A DNA stretch of 64,000 nucleotides from Candidatus Zixiibacteriota bacterium. Its GTDB lineage: Bacteria > Zixibacteria > MSB-5A5 > GN15 > JAAZOE01. Position 1 is the first letter of the stretch; each line of letters opens with the position of its first letter. Below the pieces are notes generated by a model. It saw only the letters and a list, made by a program, of their open reading frames with translations, did no database searches and was not told the origin of the DNA. Location: NCBI GenBank assembly GCA_030668485.1, contig DAOUTW010000010.1, positions 25,445-89,444 of the forward strand, in the 5' to 3' direction. Position numbers and translations under genes: made by a program. Below, one piece after another: positions 44,771-52,729 of the stretch.

Positions 44771-46381
44771 ATGAGTTTTCGTTACCGGATATCGATATGT
44801 TTTCTGGTTTTGGCTTTAATGGCCGGAATGGTTCATGTCGTATCGGCCACTATCATCCATGTCCCCGGCCAGATGTCGACCATCAAATCAGGCATAAGCG
44901 CCGCCGAAGAAGGGGATACGGTGATGGTGTCGGTCGGAACATATTTCGGCCCGGGAAACCGCGACCTCGACTTTGGAGGTAAGGCGATCGTCGTCCGCTC
45001 AATGAAAGGCGCCACGCTAACCGTTATCAACTGCCAAGGCAGCAGTTCCTCGATGCATCGCGGATTCCTGGCTCATCAGGGCGAGGACTCCACCACGATT
45101 ATTGAGGGATTCACAATCATAAATGGTTATGCGCCGTACAACGGTCCCGGCGAAACCTCAGTGGGAGGCGGGATTCTGTGCCAGAACGGATCGTCTCCAT
45201 TGATCAAAAGCTGTGTGCTTTATGGCAATTATGCGGCCGGAACCGGTGGAGGGCTGGCCTGCGTTGAAGGCTCGTCACCCAGGGTAATCGGCTGCACCTT
45301 TGTCGATAATTCCGCCATCGGAGATACTTCGTTGTTTTTTGTCGGTTATGGCGGCGGTATCAGGTGCGAAATGTCCTCTCCGGTGTTCATCGATTGCATC
45401 GTCACCTCCAATCGAGCCAACATCGGCGGCGGTATCTCCTGCAATGACGCCCATCCGCGGTTTGAAAACTGTGAATTCAGCGAAAACACTGCCGACGTTC
45501 TGATGACCTTCGAACCTTCCTTCCCCGGAGTAGGGGGAGGTATGCACCTTTATAACTCGTCGGCGATCATGGACTTTTGCGTATTTGACCGGAATATGGC
45601 GATAAGCGGTATGAACATGGAATATGAAAGCGCTGCCGGCGGCGGAATCGCCAGCTATAACTCACCTCTGACGCTCACCAATTGCACCATCTACGGCAAT
45701 ACGGCCGAAAAATATAATGAGAATTTTCCGGGACGAGGCGCCGGCCTTTACGTGTATGATTCTCCATTGACAATGGAAAACAGCATCGTCGCTTATAACA
45801 TGGGTGCCGAGGCGATCGGCTGCCCGTGGGAAACATGCTCCGATACCGTACCACCTCCGGAATTTTATTGCACCGATATTTTCGGTAATGAACTGGGTGA
45901 CTGGATCGACAGTATCGCTGTGCACGAGGGAATAAACGGAAACTTCTCCAAAGCTCCCTACTTCTGCGATCCCACTATCGGAAATTTGTATATCTGGGTC
46001 GATTCCCCCTGCTCGCCCGACAGCAACGAATGTGGTATCCTGATCGGAGCTTATGGAGTGGAATGCTTTACCGATGTCGATGATTCGGAATATTATGTGC
46101 AGGAAAAGCTCGTGGTCTCCCAGAATCGTCCCAACCCCTTTAATCAGTCAACTTTGATCGAATATGCGCTGCCACAATCCGCTCATGTAAAAATTTCCGT
46201 TTACAATTCGCTGGGACAGGTTGTCGCTACTCTGGCTGATGAATTTCTGCATGCCGGTCTGCACAGGCTGTCATGGGACGGCAAGAACATCGATGGCGTC
46301 GATGTTGCCTCGGGTGTATATTTCTACAGCATTCAAACCGACGATTTCCGGGAATCAAAAAGGATGGTTCTACTTAAATAA
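44771..46381 (+). CDS. Secreted right-handed beta-helix protein with T9SS/FlgD-like C-terminal tail
   Basis: AGGAGGG precedes the ATG at 44771. After a signal peptide ending VVSA comes a parallel beta-helix (about residues 30-400) with repeats such as VGGGILCQNGSSPLIKSC, GGGLACVEGSSPRVIGC and GGGISCNDAHPRFENC, typical of polysaccharide-binding or lyase-like helices. The C-terminal 85 residues read NRPNPFNQSTLIEYALP ... VKISVYNSLGQVV ... GVYFYSIQT ... KRMVLLK, the FlgD-Ig/type A sorting tail of Bacteroidetes-style type IX secretion. It is the only surface protein in the window with this ending instead of a dockerin. No catalytic residues were recognised. Confidence 0.85.
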   Translation: MSFRYRISICFLVLALMAGMVHVVSATIIHVPGQMSTIKSGISAAEEGDTVMVSVGTYFGPGNRDLDFGGKAIVVRSMKGATLTVINCQGSSSSMHRGFLAHQGEDSTTIIEGFTIINGYAPYNGPGETSVGGGILCQNGSSPLIKSCVLYGNYAAGTGGGLACVEGSSPRVIGCTFVDNSAIGDTSLFFVGYGGGIRCEMSSPVFIDCIVTSNRANIGGGISCNDAHPRFENCEFSENTADVLMTFEPSFPGVGGGMHLYNSSAIMDFCVFDRNMAISGMNMEYESAAGGGIASYNSPLTLTNCTIYGNTAEKYNENFPGRGAGLYVYDSPLTMENSIVAYNMGAEAIGCPWETCSDTVPPPEFYCTDIFGNELGDWIDSIAVHEGINGNFSKAPYFCDPTIGNLYIWVDSPCSPDSNECGILIGAYGVECFTDVDDSEYYVQEKLVVSQNRPNPFNQSTLIEYALPQSAHVKISVYNSLGQVVATLADEFLHAGLHRLSWDGKNIDGVDVASGVYFYSIQTDDFRESKRMVLLK

Positions 46382-46400
46382 CGGGATAATATTGTCAGAC

Positions 46401-47159
46401 TCAGGCGCGTGGAATTCGTTCTTTTTTCAAGTTCTCAAGAAGTTCGGTAATGCTTTCAATCTTAAACGGTTTCATTAAAAATCCATCAGCCACATCGGCC
46501 GGATTAATTTGGTCGTCTTCCAGCGAAAGGTACCCGGTGATCATGATAACGGGAATTTTCGGCCAATTATTTTTAATATATCTTGAGAGTGATATCCCGT
46601 CCATCCCTGGCATTTTGACATCTGTAATAACCGCGCTGATTAGGCTGCTTTCCAATACCGAGACAGCCTCCCCTCCATCGCAGGCCCCTACAACGGCGTA
46701 GCCGGACAGCTTTAACGATTCGATCAGCATCAGGCGAAAAGTATCGTCATCATCAACGACCAGAACTTGGTCCTTATCATCCGTCCCACCGGAATGGGGA
46801 GTTCCGGCAAGGGCGCCTTCGATCAACTCCTCCATTCGCCCGATCCGAAACGGCTTCGCCAGAAAACCCTCCGCTTCGCCATTTTTAAGAACCGAAGATC
46901 CGAGAACACCGGTAATAAATATTACCGGCAGATCAGGATGGTTATTCTTAACCTGCCGAGTGAACTCAATACCGTCCATCTCCGGCATTTTGATATCGGT
47001 GATGACCAGTTGAATGTCGTTGGTCTCGAGCAGGGTCAAAGCCTCCTGTGCCCTCAAGGCTCCAATCGCATCATACCCGATGGTTTTGAGCGTTTCGATC
47101 AGGAGGTCGAGCAGGTACTGATCATCATCGACAACCAGTATTTTGACATCGGTAGGCAT
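46401..47159 (-). CDS. Response regulator with two receiver domains and no output domain
   Basis: Two CheY-like domains lie in tandem: residues about 5-120 (LVVDDDQYLLDLL, phospho-acceptor Asp in VITDIKMPEMDG, Lys in FLAKPF) and 130-245 (LVVDDDDTFRLML, VITDVKMPGMDG, FLMKPF). Both keep acidic pocket, Asp, Thr/Ser (FITG, MITG) and Lys, so both should be phosphorylatable. No DNA-binding or enzymatic domain follows, so it probably acts by protein-protein contact or phosphorelay. It starts five bases after the phosphomannomutase stop and is probably co-transcribed. It converges with the beta-helix gene. Confidence 0.85.
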   Translation of the reverse strand: MPTDVKILVVDDDQYLLDLLIETLKTIGYDAIGALRAQEALTLLETNDIQLVITDIKMPEMDGIEFTRQVKNNHPDLPVIFITGVLGSSVLKNGEAEGFLAKPFRIGRMEELIEGALAGTPHSGGTDDKDQVLVVDDDDTFRLMLIESLKLSGYAVVGACDGGEAVSVLESSLISAVITDVKMPGMDGISLSRYIKNNWPKIPVIMITGYLSLEDDQINPADVADGFLMKPFKIESITELLENLKKERIPRA

Positions 47160-47164
47160 CAGCT

Positions 47165-48505
47165 TCAGGTCCTTATTATCTCAAGAAGTTTTTTCACCTT
47201 CTCATCGAGAAGATCACGATTATCGGCCTCGACATTCAAGCGCAACAGCGGCTCGGTGTTGGACGGCCGCAGGTTAAACCACCAGTCGGAGTACTGCACG
47301 GTCAAACCGTCAATCCGATCGGCCTCTCCATCGGCGAAGTCCCCGGCCACCGCCTCGATTTTATCCTCGATCGACTCCACGCGGCTGTTGATCTCACCCG
47401 AGCGGACATAGGGATCGATCTCCTTCAGGATTTCGCCCAATTTTTTATCCGAACGGGATAAAAGCTCCAGGCAAACCAGCAGGGCGATGAGCCCCGAATC
47501 GGCAAACCAGTTATCTCGAAAATAGAAATGCCCCGAATGTTCGCCGCCAAAAACGGCGTTATGCTTTTTCATCAACGGCTTGATGATGGCATGACCGACG
47601 CGGGTTCGCACCGGGGTTCCACCTCGACGTTTGATCAACTCCGGCACGGCTCGACTGCAGATCAGGTTATAAAGAATGCTTTCATCCGGCGTGCGCGCGA
47701 GGATATTGTCGGCCACCAAAGCCGTAACCATGTCTCCGCCCAGGGGCGTGCCGTCCCGGTCCAAAAGAAACATCCGGTCGGCATCGCCATCAAATGCGAC
47801 ACCCAGATCGCAACTTTCTGCCGCCATTGCTTTTTGCAAATCGACCAGGTTTTTCGCCTCAATCGGATTCGGCATATGATTCGGAAAGGAACCATCCGGT
47901 TCATAATAAAGGGGAGTGATTTTGCACGGGAGTTTTTCGAATACCGGCGGCAATGTCAATCCGGCCATGCCGTTACCGGCATCAATGGCAATTGAAAACG
48001 GCTTTATAATGGTCGGGTCGATAAACGATAAGACATGAGACACAAAATCACGGCTGATGTCTTTTCGTGCGATCGAACCCCGATTGCTCGCTTTTTCCAC
48101 GCTGTCAGCAGCTACATCCTCAGCAACAACATTGAAGCCTTCCGATCCGGAAAGAGGCACCGCCTCTCGGCGGCATACTTTGAAACCGTTATAGTTTCCG
48201 GGATTATGCGAGGCGGTGATCATTACTCCGCCGTCATACCCGAACTTGCCGACCGCAAAATAAAGCGCATCGGTCGAAATCATACCAAGATCGACGACAT
48301 CGACACCGCGATCGATAATACCGGCGGTCAAAGCATCGAACATTTCCTCTGATGAGGAGCGCATATCGCGGCCGACGGCGATTGAGGTCGGTTTAAGATA
48401 TCCGGCAAGTGAATTCCCGATTCGATAGGCGACTTCAACGGTTAATTGATCGGGAACGACACCCCTGATGTCATAGGCCTTGAAGATACTGCGATCGAAA
48501 TCCAT
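47165..48505 (-). CDS. manB: Phosphomannomutase/phosphoglucomutase
   Basis: The 446-residue enzyme begins MDFDRSIFKAYDIRGVVPDQ and has the four active-site loops of the alpha-D-phosphohexomutases: TASHNP with the phosphoserine (about 99), metal loop DGDADR (about 238), sugar-binding GGEHSGH (about 325) and phosphate-binding RPSNTEP (about 418). It interconverts hexose 1- and 6-phosphates for GDP-mannose or glucan synthesis and probably feeds envelope polysaccharide. The dual-receiver gene follows five bases downstream. Confidence 0.9.
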   Translation of the reverse strand: MDFDRSIFKAYDIRGVVPDQLTVEVAYRIGNSLAGYLKPTSIAVGRDMRSSSEEMFDALTAGIIDRGVDVVDLGMISTDALYFAVGKFGYDGGVMITASHNPGNYNGFKVCRREAVPLSGSEGFNVVAEDVAADSVEKASNRGSIARKDISRDFVSHVLSFIDPTIIKPFSIAIDAGNGMAGLTLPPVFEKLPCKITPLYYEPDGSFPNHMPNPIEAKNLVDLQKAMAAESCDLGVAFDGDADRMFLLDRDGTPLGGDMVTALVADNILARTPDESILYNLICSRAVPELIKRRGGTPVRTRVGHAIIKPLMKKHNAVFGGEHSGHFYFRDNWFADSGLIALLVCLELLSRSDKKLGEILKEIDPYVRSGEINSRVESIEDKIEAVAGDFADGEADRIDGLTVQYSDWWFNLRPSNTEPLLRLNVEADNRDLLDEKVKKLLEIIRT

Positions 48506-48613
48506 TTCGTGTCCCCTATTTTGCCTGAATATAGAGTATTTTTCAATCCCATGTCAATTCTATAAATAATATCGACCAAAAAGTAAAATGGTTCACACTC
48601 CTTTCGCATCCCC

Positions 48614-48642
48614 TTGACATTCAATCGATTTCTGATTAACTT
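48614..48642 (+). promoter_or_regulatory. Promoter of the zinc-ribbon gene
   Basis: A perfect TTGACA (48614-48619), 17 bases, TAACTT (48637-48642), 27 bases before the ATG at 48670. Confidence 0.55.
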
Positions 48643-48669
48643 GAGTATGCTTTGGGGAAAGGAATATCT

Positions 48670-48963
48670 ATGAGCTTGAGTTGCTGGAGCTGCGGCAAGG
48701 AAACGGGGATTGAGGGAAAACCGAGCCGGATAGATCAATGTACAGCATGCTTGGCTGACCTCAAAAGCTGCCGGGGATGCCGGTTTTATGCTCCCCATGC
48801 CGCACATCAGTGCCACGAACGTGTCGATGAGACGATTAAGATTAAGGATAAGGCCAATTTCTGCGATTTTTTCCAGCCTCGTATCGTCGGCGCCAAGGCA
48901 CTGGACAAAACGGCCAACAAAGATTCCCGCAAAAAGAAATTCGACGATTTGTTTAACGATTGA
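48670..48963 (+). CDS. Small cysteine-rich zinc-ribbon protein
   Basis: AAAGGA precedes the ATG at 48670. The 97-residue protein starts MSLSCWSCGKETGI and carries further CTAC and CRGC knuckles plus a later His/Cys pair (HQCHERV) and FCDFF, enough for two metal sites. The C-terminus is Lys-rich (SRKKKFDDLFND). Similar small proteins are scattered through FCB genomes without known role; it could be a nucleic-acid or iron-binding accessory. Monocistronic. The gap to the next gene (48964-49264) holds no recognisable feature. Confidence 0.75.
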   Translation: MSLSCWSCGKETGIEGKPSRIDQCTACLADLKSCRGCRFYAPHAAHQCHERVDETIKIKDKANFCDFFQPRIVGAKALDKTANKDSRKKKFDDLFND

Positions 48964-49264
48964 ATATCGCACAGGGGTGACACCGACCATATATACTGCC
49001 GTTGTATTCCGACAGAATGCTTCAATATAGTTTATTAGACTTCATGTATTATTTATCCTGCCCGCCCCGGTTCGCATTGAGCGGTAATATTGTATTTAAT
49101 TGACAAATTCTTTAAAATGTTTATAATTGTCTCAAAATCTTGCGAAATGTAGATTGTTCAGACTGAATGAGAGAGGACGGATGGGGCTCCGTCTTATTGA
49201 CACAAGATAAAAGTAAAACCGCTATTGCCGCATTAACCGGGCATCATATTCGAGGTGGGGAGAT

Positions 49265-49948
49265 ATGGAAATAGCTGATCTTCATCCCTGGCCGGAAGAT
49301 CAAAGTGAAGCTTTGGAAATTCAGTATCGTTTCAGGGATGAAATTATCACCACAGGTTCACTCAATGGGGTTGGATTGATCGCTGGTGTCGACACCGCTT
49401 TTGATCACAATACCGATACCCTTTTTGCCTCTGTTTGCGTTTTCAATTTTCCTGACTTGACTGAATGCGAGAGGGTATCAGATTCGGGCAAGGCTATTTT
49501 CCCATATGTTCCCGGTCTACATGCTTTTCGTGAAGGACCGGTTATTTTGAAGGCACTGGCTCGAATCCGCACCAGGCCGGATCTGATTATTTTCGCCGGC
49601 CACGGTATCGCCCATCCCCGACGGTTCGGTCTGGCCTGTCATCTCGGCCTCATCCTGGATATCCCGTCAGTCGGATGCGCCCGGAAAAGACTGACCGGGC
49701 AGCACGACGAAATCGATCCCGAACAGGGAGCCAACGTTCCCTTGATAGTTGATAATAAGGATTCCGGCCGAGTCTATCGTACTCGTGAAAAGGTCAAGCC
49801 GGTAATTATCTCACCCGGCCACCGATGCGGTATAAATGACGCGGTTAATGTCGTGGCCAAATGCCTCCAGGGTTATCGCATTCCGGAACCTATGCGAGCC
49901 GCTCATCGTCTGGCCAACCGGATTAAACGAAACAATAAGAAGCCATGA
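49265..49948 (+). CDS. nfi: Endonuclease V homologue lacking one catalytic Asp
   Basis: The 227-residue protein aligns by motif to EndoV: IAGVDTAFD (first metal Asp), YVPGLHAFREGPVIL (Glu), HGIAHPRRFGLACHLGLIL, SVGCARKRLTG and VIISPGHRCGINDAV with its conserved His. EndoV cuts near deoxyinosine in DNA or inosine in RNA. The metal-binding Asp of the DGHG motif (Asp110 in Thermotoga maritima EndoV) is Ala here (IIFAGHGIAHP), so cleavage may be lost while binding is kept. The gene is intact otherwise. An M20 amidohydrolase gene follows after 10 bases. Confidence 0.85.
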   Translation: MEIADLHPWPEDQSEALEIQYRFRDEIITTGSLNGVGLIAGVDTAFDHNTDTLFASVCVFNFPDLTECERVSDSGKAIFPYVPGLHAFREGPVILKALARIRTRPDLIIFAGHGIAHPRRFGLACHLGLILDIPSVGCARKRLTGQHDEIDPEQGANVPLIVDNKDSGRVYRTREKVKPVIISPGHRCGINDAVNVVAKCLQGYRIPEPMRAAHRLANRIKRNNKKP

Positions 49949-49958
49949 TTGCCCCGTA

Positions 49959-51185
49959 ATGATTTATATGGACAAACACAAAACTATTTTTGACATATTA
50001 AAGAAGAACAATGCCGGTATTACCAATGCCGCCATTAAGCTGCGACGCAAGATTCATCAATACCCGGAAACGGGTCATCAGGAATTCAAGACGACAACCC
50101 TGCTGAAGAAAGAACTGCAAAAGCTTGATTTGAAAATAGTCGACAGGTATGCCTCTACCGGTTTATGGGCTGAGTTCGATACCGGCCGCAAGGGGCCGGT
50201 AATCGCGGTACGAACCGATATTGATGCTTTGCCGGTAACCGAACAAACCGGACTTCCGTTCGCCTCAAAGAGAAATGGTTTTATGCATGCCTGCGGCCAC
50301 GATGTTCATATGGCGGTTTTAATCGGTACTGCTCGCCTGTTAAGCAGACACAAAGACAAACTATTGGGGAAAATCAAATTCATCTGTCAGCCAGCGGAGG
50401 AAATTCCTCCCGGAGGCGCCCGCCCGATGATCGAGGCTGGAGTTCTGCGCCGCCCCGATGTCGATGTCATTTTGGCCCTGCATGTCGACCCCACACTTCC
50501 TACAGGTTCAATCGGTATTCGCGACGGTGTCAGCATGGCCTCGACCTACGATTTCGATATCAAGGTTTTTGGCAAAGTCGGCCATGCCGCCCTACCACAT
50601 GAAACGGTTGATGCCATTACCGCATCCTCTGAAATTGTCTCCGGCCTGCAGCAGGTGATTTCGCGGATGGTTGATCCGATAAAACCGGCGGTGATAAGTT
50701 TTGGGACTATCAGGGGTGGTACGGTACGTAATGCTATCGCCGGTGAGGTTACCCTCCAGGGAACTGCTCGTACCCTGGATCCGGCTCTGACAAAGAAAAT
50801 TCCTCGTTTGATCAAGCGGGCCGCCGTCGATATCGGTCGCGGACTGGGAGCGCGCGTGGAGGTGACTTCGATTGCCAACTATCCACCGTTGAAATCTGAT
50901 CCGAGGGTTAATCGCTTCATCTCCGAGTCTTTCCGGGCTGTCGGTTATGGCGGGAAGGTGCATCAAATCCCGTTGGTTATGGGTGGCGAGGATTTTGCCT
51001 GTTATTTGGAAAAGGTGCCGGGAGCAATGTTCCGCCTCGGCGTCGGCAACAAAAAAATCGGCGCCGACAAACCCTGGCATCATCCGGCCTTCATGGTTGA
51101 TGAAGATGCCATCGGAATCGGCATTAATACTATGGCCGCCACCGTAATCAATCTTCTTCAAAACTGGCGCGGTGGCACCCGATGA
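49959..51185 (+). CDS. M20 family amidohydrolase (N-acyl-amino-acid hydrolase-like)
   Basis: Starting at 49959 (or the ATG at 49968) the protein has the peptidase M20D pattern: LRRKIHQYPETGHQEF, AVRTDIDALPVTEQTGLPF, GFMHACGHDVHMAVLIG with metal ligands, FICQPAEEIPPGGARPMIEAG with the catalytic Glu, LALHVDP, the dimerisation lid (GHAALPHETVDAI) and MGGEDFACYLEKVPGA. It hydrolyses N-acyl amino acids or similar amides in the cytoplasm. It follows the EndoV homologue by ten bases and its TGA overlaps the ATG of the propeller gene (ATGA), so the three are probably one operon. Confidence 0.9.
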   Translation: MIYMDKHKTIFDILKKNNAGITNAAIKLRRKIHQYPETGHQEFKTTTLLKKELQKLDLKIVDRYASTGLWAEFDTGRKGPVIAVRTDIDALPVTEQTGLPFASKRNGFMHACGHDVHMAVLIGTARLLSRHKDKLLGKIKFICQPAEEIPPGGARPMIEAGVLRRPDVDVILALHVDPTLPTGSIGIRDGVSMASTYDFDIKVFGKVGHAALPHETVDAITASSEIVSGLQQVISRMVDPIKPAVISFGTIRGGTVRNAIAGEVTLQGTARTLDPALTKKIPRLIKRAAVDIGRGLGARVEVTSIANYPPLKSDPRVNRFISESFRAVGYGGKVHQIPLVMGGEDFACYLEKVPGAMFRLGVGNKKIGADKPWHHPAFMVDEDAIGIGINTMAATVINLLQNWRGGTR

Positions 51186-52657
51186 AACTCCTGCCGACTG
51201 TTTTGCTGATATCATTGATACTGTTCAGTAATGTCGGCGCGGAAATTATTCCCGGACAAGCTGTTTCATGGACCGATTTTTCACATATAACCTGCATTGC
51301 CATTGGACAGGATTTTGCCTATTTCGGAACCACCGAAGGTATCCTGCGCTATCATCGTTATGAACACAAATGGTATGATCCGATCACCGCCTCCGACGGG
51401 CTTAGCAACAGCGTTATCCGACGCATGGCGGTATCGTTCGACGATGAAAGTATCACGGTGGAAACCGATGCCGGTATCTATACCTATGAAAATGTTATCG
51501 GCAACTGGTTTCTTGGCACCGATTTTCCGCAGGAAGATTATCGCAGTTCCATCCCCGAATTGCCTTTGCCGCTATTGTTCATGCCGATCGGGTACCAGAT
51601 GATTCCCAGGGGATTTATCGAGGACAGCTATTTCAGGCGCTATGAGATCACCGCCTGGCGCGACGATTATTTTAGCAATATCTTCGCCGGAACCTGGGGC
51701 ATGGGACCGATTAAGATCGATAGCCGCGATATGGAGGCGGAATTGATACCCTTTGGTCTTCTCCAGAAACAAACCGACGCCATCTATATCGAAGGCGATT
51801 CAATCTGGCTGGCCGGAAATGCGGGAGACCGCCCACCCGAATATGCCGACTTCCGTCTGGGAGTAACCCTGTTTAACCGCTATACCGGAGAATTTACTCA
51901 TTTTGAACCGCGCATGCTTCCCGGATTCGATTCTGAAATCATCTACGATATCGCCGGTGATGATAAAAATTTATATTTCGCCGGACGACAGGGCCTGGCT
52001 GTCAGACAAAGGTCCGAAAATTATTTCTATACTATTAACCGGGGCGATGGTCTTCCTGATGCCGAAACCACGGCGCTGGCTGTCGGTCCCGATTCTGTGT
52101 GGATAGGTACCTCGCGCGGCCTGGCGCTGTACACTCCCTCCACCGATACAATGGTCATCGTCGGAGGCAGGATTCTGCGAAATCGATTTATCACCGATCT
52201 CGAAATAGCCGCCGGCCGAATTATCATCGGAACCGACAAAGGGGCCTATTATATCAATTCTATAACAAAAAAGATCGGCCGGTTGAAAGATCCATCGGGT
52301 AATCTGGGAGGATTGATACGGCATATTGCCGTCCACGACGACGATTTACTTATCTCATCCGACTGGGGCCTGACGCGGATAAACCTCGAATCGGAAAAAG
52401 CGGTAACGGTACCGTATACCGATGGTCCCGGAGGCGTTTATGCAGCTGCCATCAACGATAAATATATCGCTGCGGTGATGGAAGACGGCTTGATGTTGTT
52501 GGAGCGAAAAACTGGCAAAAAACGGGTCTTTGACGAGAGGGATGGCTTACTGTCGATCAATATCAGCACTATTATTCCCGAAGGCGATTATCTCTGGCTC
52601 GGTTCCGATCAGGGGCTGACCCGCTTTCGCTGGGTCAACCCCGACCGCGTTGACTGA
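51182..52657 (+). CDS. Exported beta-propeller protein (Reg_prop-like)
   Basis: It starts inside the stop of the amidohydrolase gene. A signal peptide (MKLLPTVLLISLILFSNVGA) leads into repeats of the kind YFGTTEGILRYHR, WIGTSRGLALYTP, IIGTDKGAYYINS, LISSDWGLTRINL and WLGSDQGLTRFRW, the two-component-regulator propeller motif that makes a seven-bladed propeller. No histidine kinase or DNA-binding part follows, so it is a free periplasmic or surface propeller. Partner unknown. Confidence 0.8.
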   Translation: MKLLPTVLLISLILFSNVGAEIIPGQAVSWTDFSHITCIAIGQDFAYFGTTEGILRYHRYEHKWYDPITASDGLSNSVIRRMAVSFDDESITVETDAGIYTYENVIGNWFLGTDFPQEDYRSSIPELPLPLLFMPIGYQMIPRGFIEDSYFRRYEITAWRDDYFSNIFAGTWGMGPIKIDSRDMEAELIPFGLLQKQTDAIYIEGDSIWLAGNAGDRPPEYADFRLGVTLFNRYTGEFTHFEPRMLPGFDSEIIYDIAGDDKNLYFAGRQGLAVRQRSENYFYTINRGDGLPDAETTALAVGPDSVWIGTSRGLALYTPSTDTMVIVGGRILRNRFITDLEIAAGRIIIGTDKGAYYINSITKKIGRLKDPSGNLGGLIRHIAVHDDDLLISSDWGLTRINLESEKAVTVPYTDGPGGVYAAAINDKYIAAVMEDGLMLLERKTGKKRVFDERDGLLSINISTIIPEGDYLWLGSDQGLTRFRWVNPDRVD

Positions 52658-52684
52658 TACGTTAAAACTCCCCCGAAAGACGAA

Positions 52685-52726
52685 GAAGCGTTTCAGGTGA
52701 GGCACAAAGCGCTTCGGGTGCTTTTA
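52685..52726. terminator. Possible terminator between convergent genes
   Basis: GAAGCG (52685-52690) pairs with CGCTTC (52710-52715), with CTTTTATATTT after it on the plus strand. The pairing is short and the loop long. Confidence 0.35.
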
Positions 52727-52729
52727 TAT

